A DNA stretch of 64,000 nt. It comes from Alphaproteobacteria bacterium. Its GTDB lineage: Bacteria; Pseudomonadota; Alphaproteobacteria; CAAHEQ01; UBA3637. Shown in pieces: positions 25,011 to 34,221 of the stretch. The stretch lies in assembly GCA_017539265.1 (NCBI GenBank), contig JAFYHG010000010.1:24629-88628 (forward strand). Reading direction: 5' to 3'. The notes under the pieces were generated by a model. The model ran no database searches and was not told where the DNA came from. It saw only the letters and a program-made list of their open reading frames with translations. Numbering within the stretch: position 1 is the first letter of the stretch; every line of letters begins with the position of its first letter. The position numbers and the translations under genes were made by a program.

Positions 25011-26824
25011 GGTTTGGGTTCCTCTAACTCTAGGACTTTTTGAAGCAAATCACGCATAAGCGGGGCAGCCGTTTTGGATCCGCCACCACCGTGTTCAACA
25101 AAAACAACGGCAGCATATCTTGGTTTATCGGTTGGTGTGAAAGCTGCAAAAATAGCGTGGTCGCGATATTTTTCTGGTAAATCTTCTTGGGCAATAACAC
25201 CTTTTTCCCGTTCTTGGAGGGAAATACGGCGGACCTGGGTTGTAGCGGTCTTGCCGGCCATACGATTGCCGTTATAATTGAAACGGGAAGTAAAGGCTGT
25301 ACCGCCTTGTTTATTCACAACGTCATACATACCGTCCCGCAAGAGTTTCAAATATGCCGGATGAAACGGAAGCGGTTCAGGTGTTTTGCCGGCTTTATCC
25401 TTAAACAAAGTCGGATGAACGTTTTTACCGCTGGCGATACGGGCAACGGCGGTCGCAATTTGAATGGGGGTTGCCATTAAATAGCCTTGACCGATGCTGA
25501 GGTTCAAGTTATCCCCCATACGCCAACCCTCTTTATGCTTTGCTTTCTTCCATTCGGGGGTTGGGAGTAATCCTTCCTGTTCGCCGGAAATACCGATACC
25601 GACGGGGGCTCCGAATCCCAATTTTCGAGCCGTTTCAATAATCTTTTCGGGTTTTATTTTTTGAGCGACTTCGTAAAAATACACATCACAGGAATGCATA
25701 ATGGCTTCCTCAAAAGTAAGGGGGCCATGACCGTAGTGCTTCCAACAATGAAAGAGTTGATTACCGAGCTTTGTTTTGCCGGTACAGTTAATCTTTTTAT
25801 TGGGTTGTATCACGCCGCTTTCGAGACCGGCAAGGCCGACAACCAGTTTGAAAATTGAGCCCGGGGAATAAAGGCCGGTTAAGGCTTTGTTTTGAAGCGG
25901 ACGATGGGGGTCATTTAAAAGTGTGTTCCAGTTTTTATGAGAAATCGGTAAGGTGAACAAATTGTTATCATAGGTTGGTGTGGACACAAAAGTTAAAATT
26001 TCACCGGTATTTACGTTGATAACAATGGCGGAAGCTGCGTATTGCCCCAAAAGCCGTGTGGCGAAATTTTGAAGACGGCTGTCGATTGTGAGGGTTAAAT
26101 CTTGGCCGGCAACAGCAGGAGTTTCACTTAAAACACGAACCGTTCGGCCGAAAGCATTGACTTCGGATTGGCGTTTACCGGGGGTGCCTTTTAAGGTATC
26201 TTCCATGGACTTTTCAATCCCGATGCGACCGATTCGATAACCGGGGAGATCCAGAAGAGGGTTGCTTTTATCACCGGCGACATCTTTATCCGTTAAAAGA
26301 GAAACATAGCCGAGAACGGATGTATTCCCCTTCCCTGCCGGATAAAGCCGAATCATTCCTTCTTCAATCTGGATACCGGGTAAATCCGGCATATTGAGTT
26401 GCAGGGTAATCATTTCGTCAGGGGTTAAATTATCTTTCAAGCGAACGGGAATAAAAGCACGTTTAAATTTGAGTTCGGTTTCGATACGGCTTACTTCATC
26501 TTCGTCCAAAGGAATAAGGCGCAAGAAATTGGAAAGAGTCTTTTTGTAATCATCGGCTTGTTCCCGAATAAAAATGGCCTGAAAAGTTTTGGCATTTTCG
26601 ACCAAGATGATACCGTTCCTATCGTAAATATAGCCGCGAGACGGCATAGTCAACCGTGTGGAAAGACGATTTTTTTCGGCTAAGAGAAGGTACTTTTCGC
26701 CCTGTAAAATTTGAAGGTAAAATAGGCGTCCGACCAAGATAAGGATTAAAACGAAAAAGAAAAATCCCAGACCAATCATTCGATGAAGGAGAACTTGGCC
26801 TTTTTCATGTCCCCAATTCATCAT
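25007..26824 (-). CDS. mrdA: Penicillin-binding protein 2 (transpeptidase)
   Basis: Class B PBP that cross-links peptidoglycan in the elongasome. 605 residues: one N-terminal membrane helix, the PBP dimer domain with SRGYIYDRNGIIL, then the transpeptidase with SxxK as YSPGSIFKL, the second motif as SCD (S-x-D, as in PBP2 proteins) and the third as AGKTATTQ. The third motif is KTA where KTG or KSG is the norm, a change next to the beta3 strand that lines the active site. Lies between mreD and rodA with four-base overlaps on both sides. Confidence 0.96.
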   Translation of the reverse strand: MMNWGHEKGQVLLHRMIGLGFFFFVLILILVGRLFYLQILQGEKYLLLAEKNRLSTRLTMPSRGYIYDRNGIILVENAKTFQAIFIREQADDYKKTLSNFLRLIPLDEDEVSRIETELKFKRAFIPVRLKDNLTPDEMITLQLNMPDLPGIQIEEGMIRLYPAGKGNTSVLGYVSLLTDKDVAGDKSNPLLDLPGYRIGRIGIEKSMEDTLKGTPGKRQSEVNAFGRTVRVLSETPAVAGQDLTLTIDSRLQNFATRLLGQYAASAIVINVNTGEILTFVSTPTYDNNLFTLPISHKNWNTLLNDPHRPLQNKALTGLYSPGSIFKLVVGLAGLESGVIQPNKKINCTGKTKLGNQLFHCWKHYGHGPLTFEEAIMHSCDVYFYEVAQKIKPEKIIETARKLGFGAPVGIGISGEQEGLLPTPEWKKAKHKEGWRMGDNLNLSIGQGYLMATPIQIATAVARIASGKNVHPTLFKDKAGKTPEPLPFHPAYLKLLRDGMYDVVNKQGGTAFTSRFNYNGNRMAGKTATTQVRRISLQEREKGVIAQEDLPEKYRDHAIFAAFTPTDKPRYAAVVFVEHGGGGSKTAAPLMRDLLQKVLELEEPKP

Positions 26825-27315
26825 TCGGTATCTCCTATCCAGTCATTAAGACGGGCAAAAAAGTGAATACCGACGGGGTAAATCAAAATTAATACGGTTA
26901 ATTGTTGAAAGAAGAATTTGGTGTGAACGGTTGTTCCTTCGGATAAGGTGAATAAAAAAAGTTGAATAAGAAGCAAGAGTGTTGAACAAAAGCCAAAAAA
27001 TATCCAAAGAGTTTTAAAAGAAAGATCTTTTAAAAATAAACGGTTAAAACGTGCAATAAAGAACAACAACACAAAAGTAAAAGGAAGAATTCCAAGGGGT
27101 GTTTGGTTTATCAAATCCGCAAAAAGACCTAAGCCGAAAACCGCACAGACGTTTAAGATTGTCGGGCGAAAAATAGCAAAATAAAAAATGGGGATAAAAA
27201 TGAGTGTATCAAAAATAAATCGGGCGTTTGGAATTTGAGATAACAGAATTATTATAAAACAAATGAAAAACGGAACCGTTTTACGAAGAAAGGAAAGAAC
27301 CGGGGAAGATTTCAT
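26821..27315 (-). CDS. mreD: Rod shape-determining protein MreD
   Basis: A 164-residue membrane protein with five to six hydrophobic helices. Sequence conservation in this family is low. The call rests on size, topology, the GLFADLINQTPLGILPF segment typical of MreD, and position between mreC and mrdA with four-base overlaps on both sides. It links MreC to the inner-membrane elongasome. Confidence 0.9.
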   Translation of the reverse strand: MKSSPVLSFLRKTVPFFICFIIILLSQIPNARFIFDTLIFIPIFYFAIFRPTILNVCAVFGLGLFADLINQTPLGILPFTFVLLFFIARFNRLFLKDLSFKTLWIFFGFCSTLLLLIQLFLFTLSEGTTVHTKFFFQQLTVLILIYPVGIHFFARLNDWIGDTE

Positions 27316-28169
27316 GGGTTTTCCCCCGTCGTATCGGAAAGCAAAACACCATTTAAGCCAAAGTTTACCAAGCGAACAATGGTGGGTGTGAAATTTTCTT
27401 CAAATAAGCGCACGGAAATTTCACCATCACTTACATTTTCAATAACACCTATTCCAAGGCCGGACGGATAAACCCCGACTTGACCGGAAGAAAAGACAAT
27501 ATCCCCTTTTTGAACGGTTTGGTTTTCGGGGATGGATATAATTTTTGGGGTATTACTGCCATCGCCGGTTAAAATGCCGTTAATCCCGCTATTGCCGACT
27601 AAAACGGGAACGCGGGAGGCATAATCGGTTAAAAGCATGAGGCGAGAGGCATGGCGACCGACTTCTACCACACGACCGACAATACCGGAAGCCGTCATGG
27701 CGATATCTCCTTTGGAGACGCCTTCTTCACGACCGGCGGAAACGATTAAAGAACGGGAAAAACGACTGCCGTTATCCGTTAAGGTTTTAGCCGTTACATA
27801 GGTCGATTTCGGTGGCGGTGTATAGTTTAAGAGTTTTTTAAATTCAGCCTGTTCAAAATTGAGTTGAAGAGCAATGTTTTTCCAGTTTTTTAAGTCTTCA
27901 ATTTCGGCTTTTAAGCGCTTGTTCTCCTTATAAGTATTGATGAAATCAGCACTGCCCCAAAAAAGGTCTTTCCCCCAACGAATGGGGGCAGAAATAACAC
28001 GGCCGATAGGGGTAACCGTTTCAATTAAAGCCATTTTAAATTGATTTAAATACGGGTTTTGAAAATGTCCGAAACCTATTAGTAAAAAGCAAATCAGTAA
28101 AAAAGCCAACGGCAGGAAAATCGATACCTGAGTCCTCCACTTTTTGATGCGAAACAGGCGATTTCCCAT
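27312..28169 (-). CDS. mreC: Rod shape-determining protein MreC
   Basis: 285 residues. One N-terminal membrane helix is followed by a coiled coil (TYKENKRLKAEIEDLKNWK) and the periplasmic beta-barrel domain with VSAGREEGVSKGDIAMTASG and GIVGRVVEVGRHASRLMLLTD. MreC scaffolds PBP2 and activates RodA. It starts six bases after mreB and overlaps mreD by four. Confidence 0.95.
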   Translation of the reverse strand: MGNRLFRIKKWRTQVSIFLPLAFLLICFLLIGFGHFQNPYLNQFKMALIETVTPIGRVISAPIRWGKDLFWGSADFINTYKENKRLKAEIEDLKNWKNIALQLNFEQAEFKKLLNYTPPPKSTYVTAKTLTDNGSRFSRSLIVSAGREEGVSKGDIAMTASGIVGRVVEVGRHASRLMLLTDYASRVPVLVGNSGINGILTGDGSNTPKIISIPENQTVQKGDIVFSSGQVGVYPSGLGIGVIENVSDGEISVRLFEENFTPTIVRLVNFGLNGVLLSDTTGENP

Positions 28170-28175
28170 GCAAAA

Positions 28176-29237
<1,062 letters not shown>

Positions 29238-29343
29238 TCAAGTCCTTTCAAAAAATAAACTTATCTATTCTTACAACACTTCTTGAGAGAATACAACCTT
29301 TTTTTTGCACTTTTATAAAAAAATATAACCGACTTTGGGCGAA

Positions 29344-29372
29344 TTGCGGACAGAGAGTTTTAAAATTATATA
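29344..29372 (+). promoter_or_regulatory. Promoter of the ferritin-like gene
   Basis: TTGCGG (29344-29349), 17 bases, TATATA (29367-29372). Followed by an AAAGGAGAA ribosome site before the ATG at 29398. Confidence 0.5.
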
Positions 29373-29397
29373 TCTCCTGCAGAAAGGAGAATGAATT

Positions 29398-29700
29398 ATG
29401 GCAGAATTTTTAGAAATCAGCAGTGTCTATAAAACAGGTAAAAAATTGGGACCGGTCGAAATGCTACGCGCAATAAAACTGGCGATTGCTTCGGAATTTG
29501 AGGCAATTCAAATCTATCAGCAAATTATGGAAAGTACGGATGATAAGCGTATTATTAATGTACTCAAAGAAATCACAAATGATGAAAAACATCATGCGGG
29601 AGGGCTTTATAAATTGTTGGAATTGCTGTCCCCGTCGGACCTGAAAGAATACGAGCACGGATATGACGAAACGTTGGAAAATTTTACAGATGATGAATAA
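29398..29700 (+). CDS. Half-size ferritin-like/rubrerythrin-type diiron protein
   Basis: A 100-residue protein forming two helices. AIASEFEAIQIYQQI (Glu ligands) and EITNDEKHHAGGLYKLLELL (ExxH) provide one half of a diiron carboxylate site, which would be completed by dimerisation, as in encapsulated ferritins and demi-rubrerythrins. No rubredoxin domain is present. Likely role: iron oxidation/storage or peroxide detoxification. No encapsulin shell gene is in the window. It is divergent from mreB, and its 3' end overlaps the HAD gene by 17 bases. Confidence 0.75.
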   Translation: MAEFLEISSVYKTGKKLGPVEMLRAIKLAIASEFEAIQIYQQIMESTDDKRIINVLKEITNDEKHHAGGLYKLLELLSPSDLKEYEHGYDETLENFTDDE

Positions 29701-30568
29701 GGACAATACCGTCCAATGAACCGCCGGCTTGAGTTAAGATAGGTGTGCCGTGGTCGACCTCATATTGTGCGATGCCGGTATCTAAACACCAAATGGGGGT
29801 AATACCGGCATCAAGGCCGCCCCGAATATCTGTGCGATAGGTATCGCCAATCATGGCTATTTTAGCGGAAGGTTTTATCCCTAATTTTTGAAAAGCATAT
29901 TGGTAAATGTTGGGATAAGGTTTCCCAAATTCAAAAATTTCCCCGCCCATATCCCGAAAAAGTTTGGCAAGGGTGCCTTGGCGAATCATCCAATGTCCGC
30001 CTTCGGCCGCGATTAAGTCGGGGTTAGTGCTGACGACCGGAAGATGTGACGAAAAGACTTGTTCCAGTTTTGGCAAAAATGGTTTTATGGAAATGGAATT
30101 ATAGTATTTTTTTGCCAGAAAAAAAGAGTCCTGTAATTCGGGGTATTGCTTTATTTCATCAGAGGAAAGTTGGGGGATTCCGAAATAAACCAAATCGGCA
30201 TCTGTAATCCTGTTAACCATTTGAAAAGATGTACCTTTTGTAATATCAAATTCCAGAACGCCGGTCATATAAATTTTATGCCCGGGGAAAGGAAGGTTAT
30301 CCCGACAGAGTGCATCATAAAACACGTCGCCGGATGTGATGACGGTTGTATAATGGACACCCTTTTTAAGGCCACGCGGCTCATAAGAATAATTAATGGC
30401 GGAAGTGTTTGATAAAATACAGACTTTTTTTCCTTGTTTCATCAAGGTTTCAAGTGTTTCGGCGCTACCTTTAATAAGGCCTTTGCCGTCCCAAAATACC
30501 CCATAGGCATCGACCAGAAAGGTATCAAATTGATCTGCTATTTCAAGTAAATTATCATAAATTTTCAT
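29684..30568 (-). CDS. HAD-superfamily class IIA hydrolase
   Basis: 294 residues. Motif I is FLVDAYGVFWDG, with the second acidic position occupied by an aromatic as in the alphaproteobacterial class IIA subgroup with D-x-W/Y-G-V. Motif II is CILSNTSA. Motif III/IV is FGKPYPNIYQYAFQKLG and AMIGDTYRTDIRGGLDAG. NagD-type cap between motifs II and III. A phosphatase on a small sugar phosphate or nucleotide is likely; substrate unknown. It overlaps the phosphopantetheinyl transferase gene by four bases. Confidence 0.88.
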   Translation of the reverse strand: MKIYDNLLEIADQFDTFLVDAYGVFWDGKGLIKGSAETLETLMKQGKKVCILSNTSAINYSYEPRGLKKGVHYTTVITSGDVFYDALCRDNLPFPGHKIYMTGVLEFDITKGTSFQMVNRITDADLVYFGIPQLSSDEIKQYPELQDSFFLAKKYYNSISIKPFLPKLEQVFSSHLPVVSTNPDLIAAEGGHWMIRQGTLAKLFRDMGGEIFEFGKPYPNIYQYAFQKLGIKPSAKIAMIGDTYRTDIRGGLDAGITPIWCLDTGIAQYEVDHGTPILTQAGGSLDGIVLIHHL

Positions 30569-31119
30569 GGAAGAATCCTAGGGCTAAACGGTTTATTTTG
30601 GACGAAAGGTATTGATTTAATAAATTCAATATTTTCTTTATTTTTTAATGAACTAATGCATATTATAAAAGTATTAATTGAATAAAAGTAATGATGAATT
30701 TGAGATCCCCCTCCCCCCAATTTATAATCCGATTCATATTGGGTAAAATGTTTATAAAAATCGGTTTGGTCGGTTAAAGGGAAATGAAGGCGATCGGATA
30801 TTTCTTTAAACGGGCGTTGGCGGGAGGAATCTTCAATATCTATACCGACAGGAGTATCGGAGACTATTAACACCACATAGGGACCGGAATGAGCAAGAGA
30901 AATATATCCCTTTGAAACAAGGGGTTTGCCAGTTTCGGAAAGTGTTGGACTTTCCCCACAGTTTTCATAGATCAGTGCCCTACCCGTCAAAAATTGCAGG
31001 CGGCGTTTAGGGTTTGATATTTGGGTGTATCTTGCCTTTTCGGACGGGGATAATAAGAGTTCATAGCGATGAATCAAATCGTCGCCTATATCCGATAAAT
31101 CCGTTAAGAAGACCTTCAT
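30565..31119 (-). CDS. 4'-phosphopantetheinyl transferase family protein
   Basis: 184 residues, single-domain size of the Sfp/HetI-like family. Visible motifs: RRLQFLTGRALI (CoA binding), ISLAHSGPYVVLIVS, GIDIED (metal binding), and FTQYESDYKLGGG in place of the usual W-x-x-KE(S/A)-x-x-K. It loads phosphopantetheine onto carrier proteins. The degenerate third motif (Trp to Phe, Lys-Glu to Tyr-Glu) suggests a divergent or short form. Overlaps genes on both sides by four bases. Confidence 0.75.
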   Translation of the reverse strand: MKVFLTDLSDIGDDLIHRYELLLSPSEKARYTQISNPKRRLQFLTGRALIYENCGESPTLSETGKPLVSKGYISLAHSGPYVVLIVSDTPVGIDIEDSSRQRPFKEISDRLHFPLTDQTDFYKHFTQYESDYKLGGGGSQIHHYFYSINTFIICISSLKNKENIEFIKSIPFVQNKPFSPRILP

Positions 31120-32030
31120 AGCTTTTTAATCTCAGCATCCAATACTTTGAATAATAAAGGACTGGCATGGCCTTTATCCGGTACGATAACCAAATGGGAT
31201 TTTGGTAGAGCTTTATGTAAATCATAAGCCATATAAACGGGGCAGACAAAATCAAGTCGATTATGGACAATTAATGTCGGAATAGATTTAATTTTATCAA
31301 TATTATCAATAATTTGATTTTGTTTTAAGAAGAACAGATTTTTTTCATAATGGAGATAAATCCGTAACGATTGGACAGAAGCATCTGTTAGGGCTTGATC
31401 TTTGAAAAAGGGATTAAGGCTTCCGAGTTCCCGTTCAAAAGATCCATAATATTTTTGGGCCAATTGGATGTCTTTATACTTTTCGGAAAAGGCCATTTTA
31501 TGAAAAAACGGAACAATGTGATCGGATTTGGCAATTGAGCGCATTTCGTCCATCAGGTCTGGATAAAAAATACGGCAATCGCGACTGGTCCACATGGAGT
31601 CGGCAGAACGCATTAAGAAAACGGAATTGACGATAATTTGCTTAACGCGTTCGGGATATGTTTCGGCAAATAAGATGGCTACGCCCGATCCGAAGGAAGC
31701 ACCGGCAACCGTAATTTTTCCTTTTATTTTCAAGTGATCCAAAATTTTCATACCATCGTGGATTGTTTCCATGGTAGTGTTATCCGCAAAAGCGTCTGTA
31801 TATTTTGAAAAACCGCAGCCTCGCTGATCAAATAAAATTATGCGGTATTTTTTAAGATCGTAATGGGATGCATGTTTGGTTTTGGCGGAACTACCGGGAC
31901 CGCCGTGAAAGGATAGGACAACTTCACCATTTGGGTTGCCGACCTGTTGATAAAAAAGTTCATGACCGCTACCCACCGGGACATAACCGGTATCATAGGG
32001 CTTTATAGGGCGTTTAAAAAATGAAAACAT
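31116..32030 (-). CDS. Proline iminopeptidase-like alpha/beta hydrolase (S33)
   Basis: 304 residues with the S33 signature FHGGPGSSAKTKHASHYDL, FDQRGCGFSKY, the nucleophile elbow VAGASFGSGVA, an Asp in VHNRLDFVCP and the His in DKGHASP. Prolyl aminopeptidases release N-terminal proline. The elbow here is GASFGS rather than GGSWGS, so another amide or ester substrate is possible. No signal peptide. First gene of the minus-strand set with the phosphopantetheinyl transferase and HAD genes. Confidence 0.85.
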   Translation of the reverse strand: MFSFFKRPIKPYDTGYVPVGSGHELFYQQVGNPNGEVVLSFHGGPGSSAKTKHASHYDLKKYRIILFDQRGCGFSKYTDAFADNTTMETIHDGMKILDHLKIKGKITVAGASFGSGVAILFAETYPERVKQIIVNSVFLMRSADSMWTSRDCRIFYPDLMDEMRSIAKSDHIVPFFHKMAFSEKYKDIQLAQKYYGSFERELGSLNPFFKDQALTDASVQSLRIYLHYEKNLFFLKQNQIIDNIDKIKSIPTLIVHNRLDFVCPVYMAYDLHKALPKSHLVIVPDKGHASPLLFKVLDAEIKKL

Positions 32031-32093
32031 ATCTTTTCTCCTTCGCCCACAAGGATAAGCGATTTTTTATCAAAGTGCAACGATTATTTTTAT

Positions 32094-32723
32094 TTACTTT
32101 GGATCACCATAGATATTGGGGAATTTTTGACTGGGGGTAAAGCCGACAATAATTCCCCAAATTCCAGCCAAAAAGGCAAAACCAATTATACCAAAACCGC
32201 CAATGATAAAAATTATAGAACGGAATGTTTTGAACCAAATAATTGGATTACCGCGGGTGGTATAATCTATGATTTGACCGGTAACAGCAAACAGAGCCAA
32301 AAAGAGGGCTAATGTGATGCAACTGAGCCATGGAAAAAGAGAAAATCGTGCACTTTTCCCAAAATCATGTCCGCGTCGAGCCATTAGGGCTAAACCTGCG
32401 ATAAAGTTTGCAATTGTCCATACCAATGAGAAAATAGAGTATGCCGTTGGATTCTTTCCCCCAAACACATATCCAATTGCGAATCCTATTATAAAATTCC
32501 CCAACATCGGCCACCAATATTCTGCCCGTGTTGAACGACCCCGCCAACGAAAAATATTTTGCCAATAGGATTTATACGCCGGTAAAAAACCAACCATCGG
32601 GCCGGAAGGCATACTTTCATATCGTTGGATTAGGGCGGCTTTTTGGATATCAAATTCTTCGGATGAAATAATCCCTTTTTGGAGTAAATCTAAAAGTCTA
32701 TCTAATTCTTGTGCTTGTTTCAT
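32094..32723 (-). CDS. DUF805 membrane protein with N-terminal SHOCT-like segment
   Basis: 209 residues. Residues 1-35 (LDRLLDLLQKGIISSEEFDIQK) form a SHOCT-like short helical hairpin. The remainder is a DUF805 membrane domain beginning FRWRGRSTRAEYWWPML, with four hydrophobic helices and the conserved ARRGHDFGKS loop. Function of DUF805 is unknown. Good AAAGGAG site. Twelve bases after the TM2-domain gene, which also carries a SHOCT-like N-terminus. Confidence 0.85.
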   Translation of the reverse strand: MKQAQELDRLLDLLQKGIISSEEFDIQKAALIQRYESMPSGPMVGFLPAYKSYWQNIFRWRGRSTRAEYWWPMLGNFIIGFAIGYVFGGKNPTAYSIFSLVWTIANFIAGLALMARRGHDFGKSARFSLFPWLSCITLALFLALFAVTGQIIDYTTRGNPIIWFKTFRSIIFIIGGFGIIGFAFLAGIWGIIVGFTPSQKFPNIYGDPK

Positions 32724-32735
32724 GTTAACTCTCCT

Positions 32736-33455
32736 TTAAAATCTAATAATAATTCCATCGGGACCAGTGGGGCGGGCTTTACCCTTACCTTCACGTACTA
32801 AGGTCTGCATTAAGACTTTATCCACGCCGGATAATTGAACGGCTCCATCGGGATGAACAAGGCATCTACCGACTTTGGGAAGAGTAATATCCGGTATTAC
32901 TTCAGAACACGGGACAGGAAGATAGTTTTCTTCACTATTCATGGATATTTTTGCCAGCGCGGCAAAATTTAAAATTTCATTTGCATTATAACGACCCATT
33001 GCCGTTGTGTAACCGGCTAAACCGCCGACGACTAGAGGAAATACAAACATAAGTAAGAAAATCGGACAAACTAAAATACCCAAAATGGCACAAGTTATTT
33101 TTGCCGGTTTGGAAGGAACCAAAAGACGGTTTTTCGCGTCCGTTTTAATGGTGAATATATTGATAATCGCCCAAAGATATGTGATAGGCACACCCAAACC
33201 TAATGTTAAGACGGAGATTAGAGTTTGAACAAGTCCTCTTTTCCAACGTCCGATGTAATAATTGTGGGCGCCAATGCTACCATAGACAAGTGCCAGAATG
33301 GTGTAGACAACCTGATATTTAGGACTGATGTCTAGGGCATTTTTCCTTAAGAGAATTTGCTTTTTAAATTCGTAATCCTGTTCGTTGATTGAACCTTGTT
33401 GGAAAAGGTTATGCAACCTTTCAATTTTATCATATACGTTCATGTTTTCATCCAT
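32736..33455 (-). CDS. SHOCT-like plus TM2-domain membrane protein
   Basis: About 239 residues. Residues 1-30 resemble a SHOCT segment (IERLHNLFQQGSINEQDYEFKKQ). Next is a TM2 domain (YGSIGAHNYYIGRWKRGLVQTL...LTLGLG) with two helices and the typical GxHxxYxGxxxxG turn. A third hydrophobic helix and a C-terminal extracytoplasmic tail follow, the tail holding a VPCSEV...GRCLV cysteine pair. An upstream GTG (33467) lies inside a dyad near the promoter, so the ATG at 33455 was chosen. Function unknown. Confidence 0.75.
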   Translation of the reverse strand: MDENMNVYDKIERLHNLFQQGSINEQDYEFKKQILLRKNALDISPKYQVVYTILALVYGSIGAHNYYIGRWKRGLVQTLISVLTLGLGVPITYLWAIINIFTIKTDAKNRLLVPSKPAKITCAILGILVCPIFLLMFVFPLVVGGLAGYTTAMGRYNANEILNFAALAKISMNSEENYLPVPCSEVIPDITLPKVGRCLVHPDGAVQLSGVDKVLMQTLVREGKGKARPTGPDGIIIRF

Positions 33456-33462
33456 TAAAACA

Positions 33463-33484
33463 GGCACTTTGGCGAAAAAGTGCC
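33463..33484. promoter_or_regulatory. Dyad symmetry at the start of the TM2 gene
   Basis: GGCACTTT-6-AAAGTGCC, an eight-base-pair perfect inverted repeat. It sits directly downstream of a CATAAT -10-like hexamer (minus strand, 33490-33485) and spans the likely transcription start, as an operator would. Confidence 0.4.
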
Positions 33485-33593
33485 ATTATGACCGATGGTA
33501 GACGCCACCCTACCCTGATGCCAATTTAACAAAGATAAATTTAAATTGCAAGTGCTTTTTGTGTGTCTTTTGTAAAAAGCGTTTTGATATTAC

Positions 33594-33622
33594 AAAATGC
33601 CGGTAGTTAATACCGGCATTTT
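33594..33622 (-). terminator. Bidirectional intrinsic terminator after the outer membrane protein gene
   Basis: Perfect 12-base-pair stem AAAATGCCGGTA / TACCGGCATTTT with loop GTTAA, 18 bases beyond the stop of the gene at 33640 on the minus strand. Confidence 0.9.
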
Positions 33623-33639
33623 AAATATATCTTATTAAA

Positions 33640-34203
33640 TTAGAATGTTAAGCGGACACCAAAGTAGCCTTCGTGGTCGCGGATTTTAACATCTGTCTCA
33701 TCACAGAGTTCCGGTTTGCCGGCATCTACATAACGATAGCCCAAGTCAAAACTTAAATAACGGGTCCAGTTAAAACTTAACCCTGCACCAGCGTTCCAGG
33801 CAAGCGTTGTATCGTCAGCGGATTCACGAATACGACGCCGATGATATGTTGATTCAACATAAGAGGCTCCAACACCCGCATTCAAATACGGACGGAATTT
33901 TGAGCGAAAGGGAAATTCATAATAAAACTGAGCCATATAGCGTTGTTGATGATAACTTGTATCATGGGGTCTGACGCGAGCGATATTAGCCCATTCAAAT
34001 TCGGCCCGAAAAGCCTTAACACGAATACCGGCAGCCGGTAAAAAGGCGATGGTGGTAGCATGCTCCTTTGCATCATCGGATTTAAAATGTGCGTTTTCCG
34101 CGCCCAAGCGCAGTGTCAGGTACGGACCATTGATAAGCGGTTCGGCGTGCGCCGTTGAAGCTAACAGTAATGCACCCGTAATCAAAGATAATTTTTTCAT
34201 CAT
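33640..34203 (-). CDS. OmpA-like beta-barrel outer membrane protein
   Basis: 187 residues. Signal peptide MMKKLSLITGALLLASTAHA, then a small eight-stranded barrel pattern of alternating residues with glycine turns (YLTLRLGAENAHF, RPYLNAGVGASYVES, WNAGAGLSFNWTRYLSFDLG, YRYVDAG) and the terminal Phe (GVRLTF) needed for outer-membrane insertion. Belongs to the porin-family/OMP_b-brl group. Role unknown. AAAGGAAAG ribosome site and strong terminator: an independent transcription unit. Confidence 0.88.
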   Translation of the reverse strand: MMKKLSLITGALLLASTAHAEPLINGPYLTLRLGAENAHFKSDDAKEHATTIAFLPAAGIRVKAFRAEFEWANIARVRPHDTSYHQQRYMAQFYYEFPFRSKFRPYLNAGVGASYVESTYHRRRIRESADDTTLAWNAGAGLSFNWTRYLSFDLGYRYVDAGKPELCDETDVKIRDHEGYFGVRLTF

Positions 34204-34221
34204 TGTCTTTCCTTTCAGTTT

